DNA from: Kocuria sp. cx-455
GTDB lineage: Bacteria; Actinomycetota; Actinomycetes; Actinomycetales; Micrococcaceae
Direction: 5' to 3'
Assembly: GCF_014698015.1 (NCBI RefSeq)
Contig: NZ_JACXBS010000006.1
Coordinates: forward strand, 62,001 to 126,000
Length of the DNA stretch: 64,000 nt
In this document: one piece after another, positions 33,310 through 42,005 of the stretch
Layout: the number at the start of each line of letters is the position of its first letter
Position numbering within the stretch: the first letter of the stretch is position 1
Position numbers and translations under genes: made by a program
The notes under the pieces: model-generated
What the model saw: the letters and a program-made list of their open reading frames with translations, nothing else
Database searches by the model: none
What the model was told of the DNA's origin: nothing

Positions 33310-35430
33310 TCAGCCCGCTGGGGCTGCCGCGGGGTCCACATAGGCGGGAACCTTGGCGAGCATTGTCTGCAGCTTGGTGAGTTCCGCGGTGGCCGCGTCC
33401 GTGAGCTTCTTTTTCTTCGGAGCGGCTGCTGCCTTCTCGACAGCAGTCTGCGTAGCCGCCAGCTGGGCCGTGAACTTCGGGTCTTGCTGATCCAGCTTGG
33501 CGGCGACCAATTGCTGAGACAACAACGGCAGCTGAACGTTCAACTGCGAACGCGGGCCGAACTGCTGCTCCGGAGTCAGCTTCAGCTGCTGATTCACCAG
33601 CACCTGCGTGCGCTGCTGTAGCTGCTCCAGCGTGGTCAGCGTGGTGATGTCCGCGGTGTAGGGGTTGACCGTGGGCTTCGCGGGCTTGTCGGTCTTGGAC
33701 GGAGTTTCGGGCTTGGGCGCCCCGGTCGGGGTGCCCGGTTCGGCCGGCGTACCGGGAACGGCTGGCTTAGTAGTCTCCGGCTTCGGGGCCTTCGATGAAT
33801 CCGCTGGCTTAGTGGTTTCTGGCTGCGGAGCCTTGGTCGTCTCGGGCTGCGGGGCCTTTGGCTTATCTGCCGGCTCAGCGGTTTCGACCGGCGCCGGCTT
33901 CTTTGTATTGGTAGGCGCGGGCTTGGGCTTGTCGGTCTCGCCAACTGTCGGCTGGGGATTCGACGTGCCGGTCTCGCTAGGAGTCGGTTGCGGCGTCGGT
34001 TTGCCAGTGTTCGCGGGAGCGGGCTCGACCGGGCCGCCCGTTGATGCGGATTTGGTGGGCTCGGGGGCGGCGGCGGGCTTACTCGGCGTCGGCTTCTTGG
34101 TCGCCTTGGCCTTCGTGCCGGTGTCCTTCTCGGACGTGTTCGACGGCGCACCGGAACCGCTTCCCTGCGACGTACCGCCACTCGGGCGGGACGGAGTGGC
34201 ATTGGGTGCTTCGTCAGACGGGCCGCCCGCGTTCACGCGACCCTCGGCGTCGTCGTCGGAGCCGGAGGAGCTGCGGGACGGGCTGGGCTGAGCGGGACGA
34301 GATGGACTGGGTGAGGTCTTCGGTTTCTGAGACCGACTCGGTTGTGCCTTGGCCGCGCTCGGCTCGGGGGCAGCACCAGCGCCGTCGCCGGAACCCGAAT
34401 CACCCTTGGAACCGGAGCCAGCGCCCTCGTCAGGCGATCCGGCAGCAACGTTGTCCGCCGGGGCCGATTCCTGGCTCAGCGCAATGATGCGGTCCTGCTC
34501 CTTTACGGGGACCTCGGACACGGGGCCGTTGTCCGTTCCGGGTACGGAACCGTTGTCGGTGGTGGCCTGATCGGTCCGCGCCTGGTCCTCCAGGGAGTAC
34601 TTGGGGCGGGAAGCGGGGATGATGCCCTCGCCGGTCTCCCAATCGAAGGACTGGGCGTCCACGGCTTTGCCCTGCACCCACGTCTCGAAGTGAAGGTGTG
34701 GACCGGTCACGCGCAGGCCGGTCTGACCGATGGTGCCCAGCTGCTCGGAAGCCTTCAACGGGTCACCCACCTGCACCATGACGTCCTTGAGGTGGTTGTA
34801 GGTTGTCTTCACACCGTCCGCGTGGGAGACCTCCACGCGGTTGCCGCCCCATTCGTCCCAGAACACCGCGGTAACGGTGCCTTCCAGGGCAGCGACAACC
34901 GGGGTGCCCTCAGAGGTGGAGATGTCCGTGCCGTTGTGGAATTCTCGGTCCCCGGTGTCCGGGGCGGTACGCCACCCGAACTGACCGCCGTCCAGAACCG
35001 TGGGGGGCTGGGCAGGGGCGATGATCGTGTTGAAGGGCAGCTCACCCTCAAACGTGGCGGGGGCACGCTTGGCCGGGGCCACCGAGGACGGCCCCGACTC
35101 GGTCCCGCGATCCGACACATTACGAACCTGGCTGGCCAGGTCGTCCTGGGGGGTGTCTTGAACGTCCGGAATCAGGGCGTCGTCCGGCACCGCGGCGAAC
35201 AGTGAGGGGCGGGATTCACCCTGATCGTGGGCGGTGACCTGTTCGAACGTGCCGCGGCTCTGCTGACTTTCCGACGCCTCGCTGGCGTATGCGGATTCCC
35301 ACGGCGCTGGGGCTGAGCCATTGCTCAAAGCAACGCTGACCACCACCAGGGCGGAGAACGACGCAAAGGCGATCAACGCCATGGACGGGCGTCGAGCCGC
35401 CGTGGGACGAACACGTGAACGAGCCATCAT
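33310..35430 (-). CDS. M23-family (LytM-like) peptidase with long low-complexity tail
   Basis: A 706-aa exported protein. The ATG pair at 35430/35427 is preceded by a ggggaga site; further upstream codons are not supported. An N-terminal membrane segment (about residues 16-36) is followed by an M23 domain with zinc ligands in HNGTD (His165, Asp169) and HLHFE (His245, His247), so it should cleave peptidoglycan cross-bridges. Residues ~330-610 are almost entirely Pro, Thr, Ser, Lys, Glu and Ala, with KPETTKP/QPETTK-type units. The last ~100 residues are Gln/Leu/Lys-rich and probably helical. The tail may span or bind the cell wall. Confidence 0.88.
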   Translation of the reverse strand: MMARSRVRPTAARRPSMALIAFASFSALVVVSVALSNGSAPAPWESAYASEASESQQSRGTFEQVTAHDQGESRPSLFAAVPDDALIPDVQDTPQDDLASQVRNVSDRGTESGPSSVAPAKRAPATFEGELPFNTIIAPAQPPTVLDGGQFGWRTAPDTGDREFHNGTDISTSEGTPVVAALEGTVTAVFWDEWGGNRVEVSHADGVKTTYNHLKDVMVQVGDPLKASEQLGTIGQTGLRVTGPHLHFETWVQGKAVDAQSFDWETGEGIIPASRPKYSLEDQARTDQATTDNGSVPGTDNGPVSEVPVKEQDRIIALSQESAPADNVAAGSPDEGAGSGSKGDSGSGDGAGAAPEPSAAKAQPSRSQKPKTSPSPSRPAQPSPSRSSSGSDDDAEGRVNAGGPSDEAPNATPSRPSGGTSQGSGSGAPSNTSEKDTGTKAKATKKPTPSKPAAAPEPTKSASTGGPVEPAPANTGKPTPQPTPSETGTSNPQPTVGETDKPKPAPTNTKKPAPVETAEPADKPKAPQPETTKAPQPETTKPADSSKAPKPETTKPAVPGTPAEPGTPTGAPKPETPSKTDKPAKPTVNPYTADITTLTTLEQLQQRTQVLVNQQLKLTPEQQFGPRSQLNVQLPLLSQQLVAAKLDQQDPKFTAQLAATQTAVEKAAAAPKKKKLTDAATAELTKLQTMLAKVPAYVDPAAAPAG

Positions 35431-35565
35431 CAGTTGTAATCTCCCCGGAGCTTGACATCGACATCGTTTGCCCGCGATCTCGATGATTAGTAAAGCAATC
35501 GTAAGTGAATCCAGGGTTGATAAACAGTGTCGCCTCACCCACCTAACGGCCCGATTTTACGAAAC

Positions 35566-36090
35566 TCAGTACTTACCGCGCCACGAGTCCTGCACCAGCC
35601 CGCGAACGTACGCCGCCTGCCCGAGGTGCTGTGCGGCGTCGTCGATCGTGGACACGATCCGCACCCCGCGTGTCACGGGAGGATCCCACGAATCATCAAT
35701 GACTTGGTCCAGATCGGAGTCTCTCAGGGTACCCAGATAGTCGACCGTTGCCGAGGTGACAGCATTCAGGTAGTCCCGCAGCAGGTCCGGGTCGGTAACG
35801 CGAACGCGCGCGACGTCCTCCGGGCCGTCCCCGAAACCGAAGTCGTCCGGGCCCCGATCCAGGTCAAATTTCTCGTCCCAGCCCTGCGCGGCCCACACCT
35901 GTTGCTTTTGCGAGAGGTTCGCTATCTGCGCGTCCTGCTGTCGGGCCGAGTGCCAGATCAACCACGCAATCGAGTTCTGCGTGTCCCCGGGCATGCAATG
36001 GAGCGTGTCTCCCGAGATTCCCTCCAAGACGTCACCGGCCACCTGCGCGGGCCGTTGCGCCGCGTCCACCAATAGGTCTTTCGCGCTCAT
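35566..36090 (-). CDS. DinB/DUF664-family protein
   Basis: A 174-aa four-helix-bundle protein of the DinB superfamily, which in Actinobacteria includes mycothiol-dependent transferases. Candidate metal ligands are the His in IAWLIWHSARQQDAQI and the His in STIDDAAQHLGQAAYVRGL. The last residues, QDSWRGKY, also match family members. A good purine site (aaagg) precedes ATG. It stands alone, separated by 135 bp from the M23 gene downstream. The exact reaction (mycothiol conjugation or hydrolysis) cannot be told. Confidence 0.8.
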   Translation of the reverse strand: MSAKDLLVDAAQRPAQVAGDVLEGISGDTLHCMPGDTQNSIAWLIWHSARQQDAQIANLSQKQQVWAAQGWDEKFDLDRGPDDFGFGDGPEDVARVRVTDPDLLRDYLNAVTSATVDYLGTLRDSDLDQVIDDSWDPPVTRGVRIVSTIDDAAQHLGQAAYVRGLVQDSWRGKY

Positions 36091-36234
36091 GCTTGACTGC
36101 CTTTCGCTCGACGTCTCCGCTGGTCACTTTACGACGACGCCGCTGGGCTCGAAAGGGGGCCGCGCACCGGGGACGCACCAGCCGGGGTCTCCGTGCCGCA
36201 CCGGCCGCCAAAGGCTCAGCGCCCCGGCTCGGCC

Positions 36235-37788
36235 TCAGTCGAGCTCGATGCGATCCGTGGGCAGGGGATCGTGGAAACGAACCTTGCGATCTGCCCGCAG
36301 CACACGGAAGACCACGGCGGCCACCACCACTACGGCGAGGCCTCCCACCAGGCTGCTCCCCTGCATGCCATAGGAGAAGGCCGCGGTTGCGGTTTCTATG
36401 ACACTTCCGGCCCACGGGCCGCTCTGAGCCACCTCAACGGCACCGCCCAGGGTTTGCTGAGCGATGTCTGCTTGTTCCGGGTTCAGCGCCTGGGGAAGAT
36501 CCAAGTGGGACTGGTAGAACGCGGTGGTCAGGCCACCGAGCACGGCAGTACCCAGGACCGCGCCCACTTCGTACCCGGTTTCGGACACGGCCGATGCCGC
36601 ACCCGCCTTGGCTTCGGGCACCGAGGACACCACCAGGTCGGTGGACAGCGTGGTGGCGAGACCTCCGCCTGCGCTCATGGCCGCAAAGCCCACCAGCACC
36701 GGAAGCGCGGAGCTCTGTTGATCGGTGAAGGCCACGATCATGAACCCTCCGGCAATCAGCAACAGACCCGTGACAATTGCCATGCGCACACCGAACGTCA
36801 CGGCCACCTTGGCGGCTGCCATGCCCGTCACGATGGCCAGCAGCAGACCGGGGACCATCAGCAGACCCGCGGTCATGGGGTCCTTACCACCCACCAGCTG
36901 CAGGTGCTGGGTCAGGAAGAAGAGGAAACCGAACATCGCGATGCTGGCCGTCACGTTGACCGTGAGACCACCGGAGAAACGTGAGCTGCGGAAGAAGCGC
37001 AGGTCCAGCATCGGGTAGTTCTTGGCCACCTGACGGTGGGCGAACAGCACTCCGTTCAGCACGCCGAACGCCATGATCAACAGCCCCTGCAGCACGGAAC
37101 CACCGGTGGCCAGGGATTTGATGGCGTAAACGACCGGTGCCATGGCCAGGACGGCCAGCACAATCGACAGCGGATCCACGGGTCCGGGATGGGGATCCCG
37201 CGACTCCGGCAGGAGCAACGGTCCCGCGATCAAGAACCCCACGAGAACCGGGATGGCCAGCAAGAACACCGAGCCCCACCAGAAGTGGTTGAGCAGGAAG
37301 CCACCGGCAATCGGCCCCAGTGCGGCGCCGGCGCTGAAGCCGGCGGTCCAGATGGCAATGGCCAGGCGTCGCTGGTGATCATCCCGGAATACGGTGCGCA
37401 TCAAGGACAGCGTGGCCGGCAACAACATGGAGCCGAACACGGCGATCCCTACGCGAGCGGCCACCAACCACCCGGCAGTGGGCGCGAAAGCGGCCAAGGC
37501 AGAGATGACACCGAAACCCGTGGACCCGATCATGAGAATTTTGCGCCGACCGATCCGGTCCCCCAGGCTGCCCATGGGAATCAGCAGGGCGGCCAGGATC
37601 AGCGGATACACGTCCACGATCCACAACAGCTGCGACGCCGTGGGGTGCAGCGCCCGGGAAATGGCGGGCAGCGCAAAACTGAGAGCCGTGTTGTTCACGG
37701 ACACCAGGAGCACCGGCAACATGAGGACGGCCAGGGCGCCCCACTCCCGGGCACCAGCTTTCTGCCGCTGATCGATCACGGTGGACAC
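36235..37788 (-). CDS. DHA2-family MFS multidrug exporter
   Basis: A 517-aa, fourteen-helix major facilitator of the QacA/EmrB/SmvA type, which exports cationic drugs and biocides. VSVNNTALSFALPAISRAL in TM1, GSLGDRIGRRKILMIG (motif A) and AALGPIAGGFLLNHFWW (motif C) are clear. The GTG start is preceded by a strong gaggagg site. The gene is divergent from a TetR-type regulator, with a palindromic operator between them, the usual design for a substrate-inducible efflux pump. Confidence 0.92.
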   Translation of the reverse strand: MSTVIDQRQKAGAREWGALAVLMLPVLLVSVNNTALSFALPAISRALHPTASQLLWIVDVYPLILAALLIPMGSLGDRIGRRKILMIGSTGFGVISALAAFAPTAGWLVAARVGIAVFGSMLLPATLSLMRTVFRDDHQRRLAIAIWTAGFSAGAALGPIAGGFLLNHFWWGSVFLLAIPVLVGFLIAGPLLLPESRDPHPGPVDPLSIVLAVLAMAPVVYAIKSLATGGSVLQGLLIMAFGVLNGVLFAHRQVAKNYPMLDLRFFRSSRFSGGLTVNVTASIAMFGFLFFLTQHLQLVGGKDPMTAGLLMVPGLLLAIVTGMAAAKVAVTFGVRMAIVTGLLLIAGGFMIVAFTDQQSSALPVLVGFAAMSAGGGLATTLSTDLVVSSVPEAKAGAASAVSETGYEVGAVLGTAVLGGLTTAFYQSHLDLPQALNPEQADIAQQTLGGAVEVAQSGPWAGSVIETATAAFSYGMQGSSLVGGLAVVVVAAVVFRVLRADRKVRFHDPLPTDRIELD

Positions 37789-37899
37789 GATGAAGACCTC
37801 CTCGGTTCTCTGTTGCCGGCTGTTCGGCGTGGATTCGCGAAAAGCACTTCGTCGTACTGCGCGGGCGGGGCCGTTGTGGAACGGGCCAATTAATTACTA

Positions 37900-37915
37900 T
37901 ACCGACTAGACGGTA
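37900..37915. promoter_or_regulatory. TetR-type operator overlapping divergent promoters
   Basis: TACCGACTAGACGGTA is a near-perfect 16-bp palindrome (one mismatched pair) in the centre of the DHA2-tetR intergenic region. A TATAGT -10-like hexamer for the exporter overlaps it on the minus strand (37896-37901), and a TACAGT hexamer for tetR overlaps it on the plus strand (37914-37919). Binding there would repress both genes. Confidence 0.7.
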
Positions 37916-37975
37916 CAGTTAACGACGAACGCGGGGCAATATTCCCCGGATCCGTTTGGGAGAGGTTTTGCTCAC

Positions 37976-38515
37976 ATGCCCCGCAAACCACTGGCTCGGG
38001 ACAAGCTACTCGAGGCCTTCGAGCACATCGTCCTCACGGACGGCGAGCGCGCCGCAACGCTCGACGCCGTCGCCGCGGCCGCCGGTGTCTCCAAGGGTGG
38101 CCTGCTCTACCACTTCCCGCACCGGCAGGCCCTGGTGGGCGCCATGCTGGTCGATCTCGAGTCCCTTGCGGCCGAGGACCTCGAGCGATTGACCGCCTCA
38201 CCCCGTGGTGCCGCGCGCGAGTTCCTCGCGACCTCGCTCTACGAAGACAGTAAGTTGGACCGCGCCCTGGTCGTCGCCTCCCGCCTCATCCAGGCCGGCG
38301 ACGACGCCGCTCGCGCCGCCTACGCGCGCATCGAGAAGAACTGGTTGACCGCGGTGCTCGAGGACGTGGGTGACCCCGTGGTTGCCACCGCCGTGGTGTG
38401 CATGGGCGACGGGCTCTACCAGCAAGCCTCCATGGGCTTACTGCCCGAAAGTCCGGAGGAGAAGCAGGAAACTCTTGAGCACCTCATGGCCGCGCTGGAC
38501 CGGTTGACCGCTTAG
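37976..38515 (+). CDS. TetR-family transcriptional regulator
   Basis: A 179-aa TetR repressor. The N-terminal HTH shows DKLLEAFEHIVLTDGERAAT and AVAAAAGVSKGGLLYHFPHR, with the recognition helix around VSKGGLLYHF, typical of the family. The C-terminal ~120 residues form the ligand-binding dimerisation region. A gggagagg site lies upstream of ATG. It is divergent from the DHA2 exporter and probably represses both that gene and itself through the operator at 37900-37915. Confidence 0.92.
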   Translation: MPRKPLARDKLLEAFEHIVLTDGERAATLDAVAAAAGVSKGGLLYHFPHRQALVGAMLVDLESLAAEDLERLTASPRGAAREFLATSLYEDSKLDRALVVASRLIQAGDDAARAAYARIEKNWLTAVLEDVGDPVVATAVVCMGDGLYQQASMGLLPESPEEKQETLEHLMAALDRLTA

Positions 38516-38687
38516 GTACATGGCCATCTAAGTGGACCCTCGCCGGACCGTGTAACTGCCTGACCGCATGCCTGACGAACCGACTGAGTGGCCAGGGCGG
38601 CGTCGTCGACGGATGCTCCTATGGACGTCAGCTTGCCCGGAAGCTACCCATTGCCCTGGTGACAACTGTCACGTGGCCCTAGGCTTT

Positions 38688-38709
38688 TATAGTGCACGTA
38701 TAGTGCACG
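38688..38709 (+). promoter_or_regulatory. Tandem 11-bp repeat containing two -10-like hexamers
   Basis: TATAGTGCACG occurs twice head to tail with no gap (38688-38698 and 38699-38709), about 35-55 bp before the VOC gene start. Each copy holds a TATAGT -10-like hexamer and the palindrome GTGCAC. The ~230-bp region before it (38516-38744) contains no other recognisable feature. Confidence 0.6.
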
Positions 38710-38744
38710 GGCGTGCCGAGCGCCCCACGTGAAAGAAGTACGGC

Positions 38745-39530
38745 ATGAGCACTCAACCCGCTGGTTCACTCGCGTGGATGAACCTGGGAACCCACGACAT
38801 CGACGGCGCCGCAACCTTCTACGGCGACCTGTTCGGTTGGGACTTCGCGGACCAGGGCGAGGACTTCGGTCACTGCAACATGATCACGAACAACGGCGCC
38901 CCGGTGGGCGGTGCCATGAGCAGCCTGATGGGCTCGGAAGGCCCCACCGAGGAACCCCAGAACCCCACCGCCTGGACCGTGTATCTGCACTCGGATGACA
39001 TCGAGGCAACCCTCACCAAGGTCACCGAGCAGGGCGGCACGATCTACTACCCCGCCATGGCCGTGGGCGAACTGGGCTCCATGGCCATTGCCGGAGACCC
39101 CGCCGGTGCCGCATTCGGTCTGTGGCAGCCCAATCAGTTCGCCGGTTTCGAATTCACCGGCAACCACGGCTCGCCCGTGTGGTTCGAGGTGATGGTCAAG
39201 GATTTCGACGCCGCCCTGCCCTTCTATCGGGTGGCCCTCGGCTGGGACATACACGCCATGGGTGGCGAGGACAATGGCGAGTTCCGGCATATCACCAACG
39301 GTCGGGACCGCGCCGCCACTGCCGGTTTGCGCGATACCTCCGCGTGGGGTGACACGCCGTCCTACTGGCGCCTGTACATCGGCGTGAACAACACGGACGA
39401 GTCCCTGGAAAAGTTCAAGGAGCTCGGTGGCACCGTGCTGGACGGCCCCCAAGAGTCACCTTTCGGGCGCATGGCAACTGTCCAAGACCCCCAGGGGGCG
39501 GCCTTCCAAATCATTCAGATTCAGGGGTAG
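38745..39530 (+). CDS. Two-domain VOC (glyoxalase/bleomycin resistance-like) protein
   Basis: A 261-aa cytoplasmic protein made of two vicinal-oxygen-chelate domains (about residues 8-125 and 140-260). Each begins with the family pattern: SLAWMNLGTHDIDGAATFYGDL, and GSPVWFEVMVKDFDAALPFYR. It resembles the actinobacterial CFP30B/27-kDa antigen group, whose members often lack a known reaction. Metal-dependent lyase or dioxygenase activity is possible but not shown. It is monocistronic, with a strong terminator about 60 bp downstream. Confidence 0.87.
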   Translation: MSTQPAGSLAWMNLGTHDIDGAATFYGDLFGWDFADQGEDFGHCNMITNNGAPVGGAMSSLMGSEGPTEEPQNPTAWTVYLHSDDIEATLTKVTEQGGTIYYPAMAVGELGSMAIAGDPAGAAFGLWQPNQFAGFEFTGNHGSPVWFEVMVKDFDAALPFYRVALGWDIHAMGGEDNGEFRHITNGRDRAATAGLRDTSAWGDTPSYWRLYIGVNNTDESLEKFKELGGTVLDGPQESPFGRMATVQDPQGAAFQIIQIQG

Positions 39531-39588
39531 GGTGCAGGCGGCGATGCGCTACACACGCACCGCCGCTATCACCCCAGATCTTGGGGCG

Positions 39589-39625
39589 GGGCCCGTGATC
39601 CGATGGTCGGTCGGATCACGGGCCC
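39589..39625. terminator. Hairpin terminator between convergent genes
   Basis: A perfect 15-bp stem (39589-39603 with 39611-39625) with a 7-nt loop is followed on the plus strand by ttgttctt. It terminates the VOC gene and probably also the ABC permease operon from the other side. Confidence 0.85.
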
Positions 39626-39728
39626 TTGTTCTTCGCCGCGGGTCACCACCGGTTTCCACCGAGGATGCCCCGGCAGAGGCGAGCCGGGTCGGCCGGCGGC
39701 GGCGGACGAACCGAGGCGGCAGGAACGG

Positions 39729-42005
39729 CTAATCCACCCGCGCCATGCCCTCCACCGGGGACACCCGCGTGGCCCGACGCACCGGGGCGGCCGAGGCGAG
39801 CACCGCCACCACCACCGCGGCCACAATGATCGCGAGGAAACCGGCCCACGGAACCGTGGGCTCCACGGTCATCCCCTCGGTCACCAGGGACATCACGCCC
39901 AGCGTGCCAAAAGCCCAACCAACCACCAGGCCCACGATCGTGGCCACCAGTGAAATGACCAGCGCCTCGCGCCGAATCATGGCGCCCAACTGCCGTCGGG
40001 TCAGGCCCAACGCCCGCAACAGGGAGTTCTCGCGAACCCGCTCGAGCACGGACAGGGACATGGTCGAGGCAATGCCCAGTACGGACACCACCACGGCCGC
40101 GGCCAGCAGTCCCAGGGTGACCGTGAGCATGACGTCCAGGATGGACACGTAACTTGCTTTCTCCATAAGCGCTCCCTGGAGCTCACCCGCTGTCAGGTTC
40201 AGGATCTCCGCGACCTTTTCCTGCAGCTCGGCCGCGGAGGAGTTGTTGAGGGACTGGGCGGCATCGATCTGGGCGATCGCCCCGTCAGCGTCGGCCGGGT
40301 CCGTGGTCTTGACGCCCAGCACCCCGTTGAGCTCGGAAATTTGCTGCACCTGTTCGAGGCTCACCTGTCCCGCGCTGGCCGGAACGGAGATGTCCACGGG
40401 ACGGTTCTGGTCCAATTCGTTGAGGAGGTTGACCCGGGCCACGTGCTGGCCGGTGAGCACCGTTGCCACCAACAGCACGCCGATCAACAACGCCGTGGCG
40501 GTTGTGGCCGTACGCGCCGGGTAGCGGGCAGCGTTCACGGCCGCCAGCCGTGAGGGCTGGCCCCCGGGCAAGAGGCGGCCCAAGCCCTGGACGAGCGGTG
40601 GCAGGTACAACCGGGACGTCATGACCACTCCCAGGAAGCTCGCCAGACCGCCTACGATCCCCAGGATCGGATTGCGCTCCGACGCACCGAACACCAGGGT
40701 TCCGGCGCCGGCCACGAGAATCAAGGCACCCAGGACAATGCGAACGCGAGGAACGCCGTCGGCGGCGCGAGACCCCCGCAACCCGTCCAGGGGCGAAGCC
40801 CCGTGGGCGCGGCGAGCCGGCCCCAGGGAGGCGACCATCGTGAGCACGATGCCGGTGAGGAACCCGACCAGCAGGTCACGCGGGGCCACCGTCACGGTCA
40901 GTGCACTAATGATTCCGGAGGCCTGCAGCGCCACCGCCAGGGCCCACACCACGGCCACTCCGATAGACGCACCCACGATGCCCAGGACAAGGCCTTCGGT
41001 CAGCACCGAGCGACGCACTTGCTTGCTCGTGGCGCCCACGCAGCGCAGCAGGGCGAGTTCACGGGCCCGCTGGGCGGTCAGCACCGACAGCGTGTTCGTC
41101 ACAACCAGCAGCGCCACCAGGATGGACAGCCCCGCAAAGGCCAGCAGGAACACGGTCAGGATGTTGGAGCCTGCGGCCAGCTGATCGAGCATTTCCTCGG
41201 TCAGCTGCTCGGGAGTCACCACGCGCAACTCGGGCTGCTGCCCCTGGCCGCCGGCCAGGATCTGTCCCGCGGTGGTCGTCAGTTCCTGGAGTCGAGCATC
41301 GCTGACCGAACCGTCCAACGCGAGCTGAATGGCCTGCAGCGGGCTGCCCCCCGAGATCTGATCGGGAGACAACCGCGTCAAGGCACCGTTGCTGAGCCAC
41401 ACGCTTGCGAACGCACCGGTGGCCGAGGTTTCGGTCAGACCGGACACGGTGAATTCCTTGGCCGCCGACGGCGCCCCTGCGCCTTGCTCGGTCGCCTCGC
41501 CCTCGCCGGCGAGCGCACCACTCATGTCCTGAAGTGACACGGTGTCCCCTACGCCCACCTCGAGCTTCTCGGCAAGGGACTCGTCCAGCAACGCTTGGTC
41601 GTCGCCGCTGGGGTATTCCCCCTGCGTGATCTGCGCGGGGAACAAGGCGGGATCGTCGGGCAGATTGGATGTCACGGTGGCCGAGCCGTCCGAAGAGACC
41701 GCGTTCGAACCGGGGATGGCCCCGGTCGTGTACTGGGCCCACACGGACTCCACACCGGTCACGCGGGAAAGCTCCTCGACCTGTTGAGGGGTGGCGCTGA
41801 AGCTGAAGGCGTCGTCCGCCTGGGAGGTCACCACGGCGTCCGCATTCTTGTATTGCGCGACCAGGTCGTTGGTCATGCTCGCCGTCAGGGTGCTCGACAG
41901 GCCGAGGGCCGCCGTCATGAAGCCGGAGGACACGGCCACCACGGCCAGGACCATGAGATAGCGCGTCCATTGCAGGCGGAGTCTGGACAGGACTACGGTG
42001 CGCAT
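39729..42005 (-). CDS. ABC transporter permease (FtsX/MacB-like, two-domain)
   Basis: A 758-aa permease with an N-terminal membrane helix, a large extracytoplasmic domain (~45-255), then two FtsX-like membrane modules (about 265-400 and 635-750) plus two central helices. VTNTLSVLTAQRARELALLRCVGATSKQVRR and SMSLSVLERVRENSLLRALGLTRRQLGA are classic FtsX coupling motifs (shown in part: ELALLRCVGATSKQ, ENSLLRALGLTRRQ). Its ATG overlaps the stop of the ATPase gene by one base. Such systems move lipids, peptides or antibiotics, or sense envelope damage; the substrate here is unknown. Confidence 0.9.
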   Translation of the reverse strand: MRTVVLSRLRLQWTRYLMVLAVVAVSSGFMTAALGLSSTLTASMTNDLVAQYKNADAVVTSQADDAFSFSATPQQVEELSRVTGVESVWAQYTTGAIPGSNAVSSDGSATVTSNLPDDPALFPAQITQGEYPSGDDQALLDESLAEKLEVGVGDTVSLQDMSGALAGEGEATEQGAGAPSAAKEFTVSGLTETSATGAFASVWLSNGALTRLSPDQISGGSPLQAIQLALDGSVSDARLQELTTTAGQILAGGQGQQPELRVVTPEQLTEEMLDQLAAGSNILTVFLLAFAGLSILVALLVVTNTLSVLTAQRARELALLRCVGATSKQVRRSVLTEGLVLGIVGASIGVAVVWALAVALQASGIISALTVTVAPRDLLVGFLTGIVLTMVASLGPARRAHGASPLDGLRGSRAADGVPRVRIVLGALILVAGAGTLVFGASERNPILGIVGGLASFLGVVMTSRLYLPPLVQGLGRLLPGGQPSRLAAVNAARYPARTATTATALLIGVLLVATVLTGQHVARVNLLNELDQNRPVDISVPASAGQVSLEQVQQISELNGVLGVKTTDPADADGAIAQIDAAQSLNNSSAAELQEKVAEILNLTAGELQGALMEKASYVSILDVMLTVTLGLLAAAVVVSVLGIASTMSLSVLERVRENSLLRALGLTRRQLGAMIRREALVISLVATIVGLVVGWAFGTLGVMSLVTEGMTVEPTVPWAGFLAIIVAAVVVAVLASAAPVRRATRVSPVEGMARVD

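Noticed and set aside
35431-35565. Possible c-di-AMP (ydaO) riboswitch upstream of the M23 peptidase gene
   Set aside because: Such riboswitches often precede actinobacterial cell-wall hydrolase genes, but the 135-bp leader is short and I could not find the conserved riboswitch elements in it.
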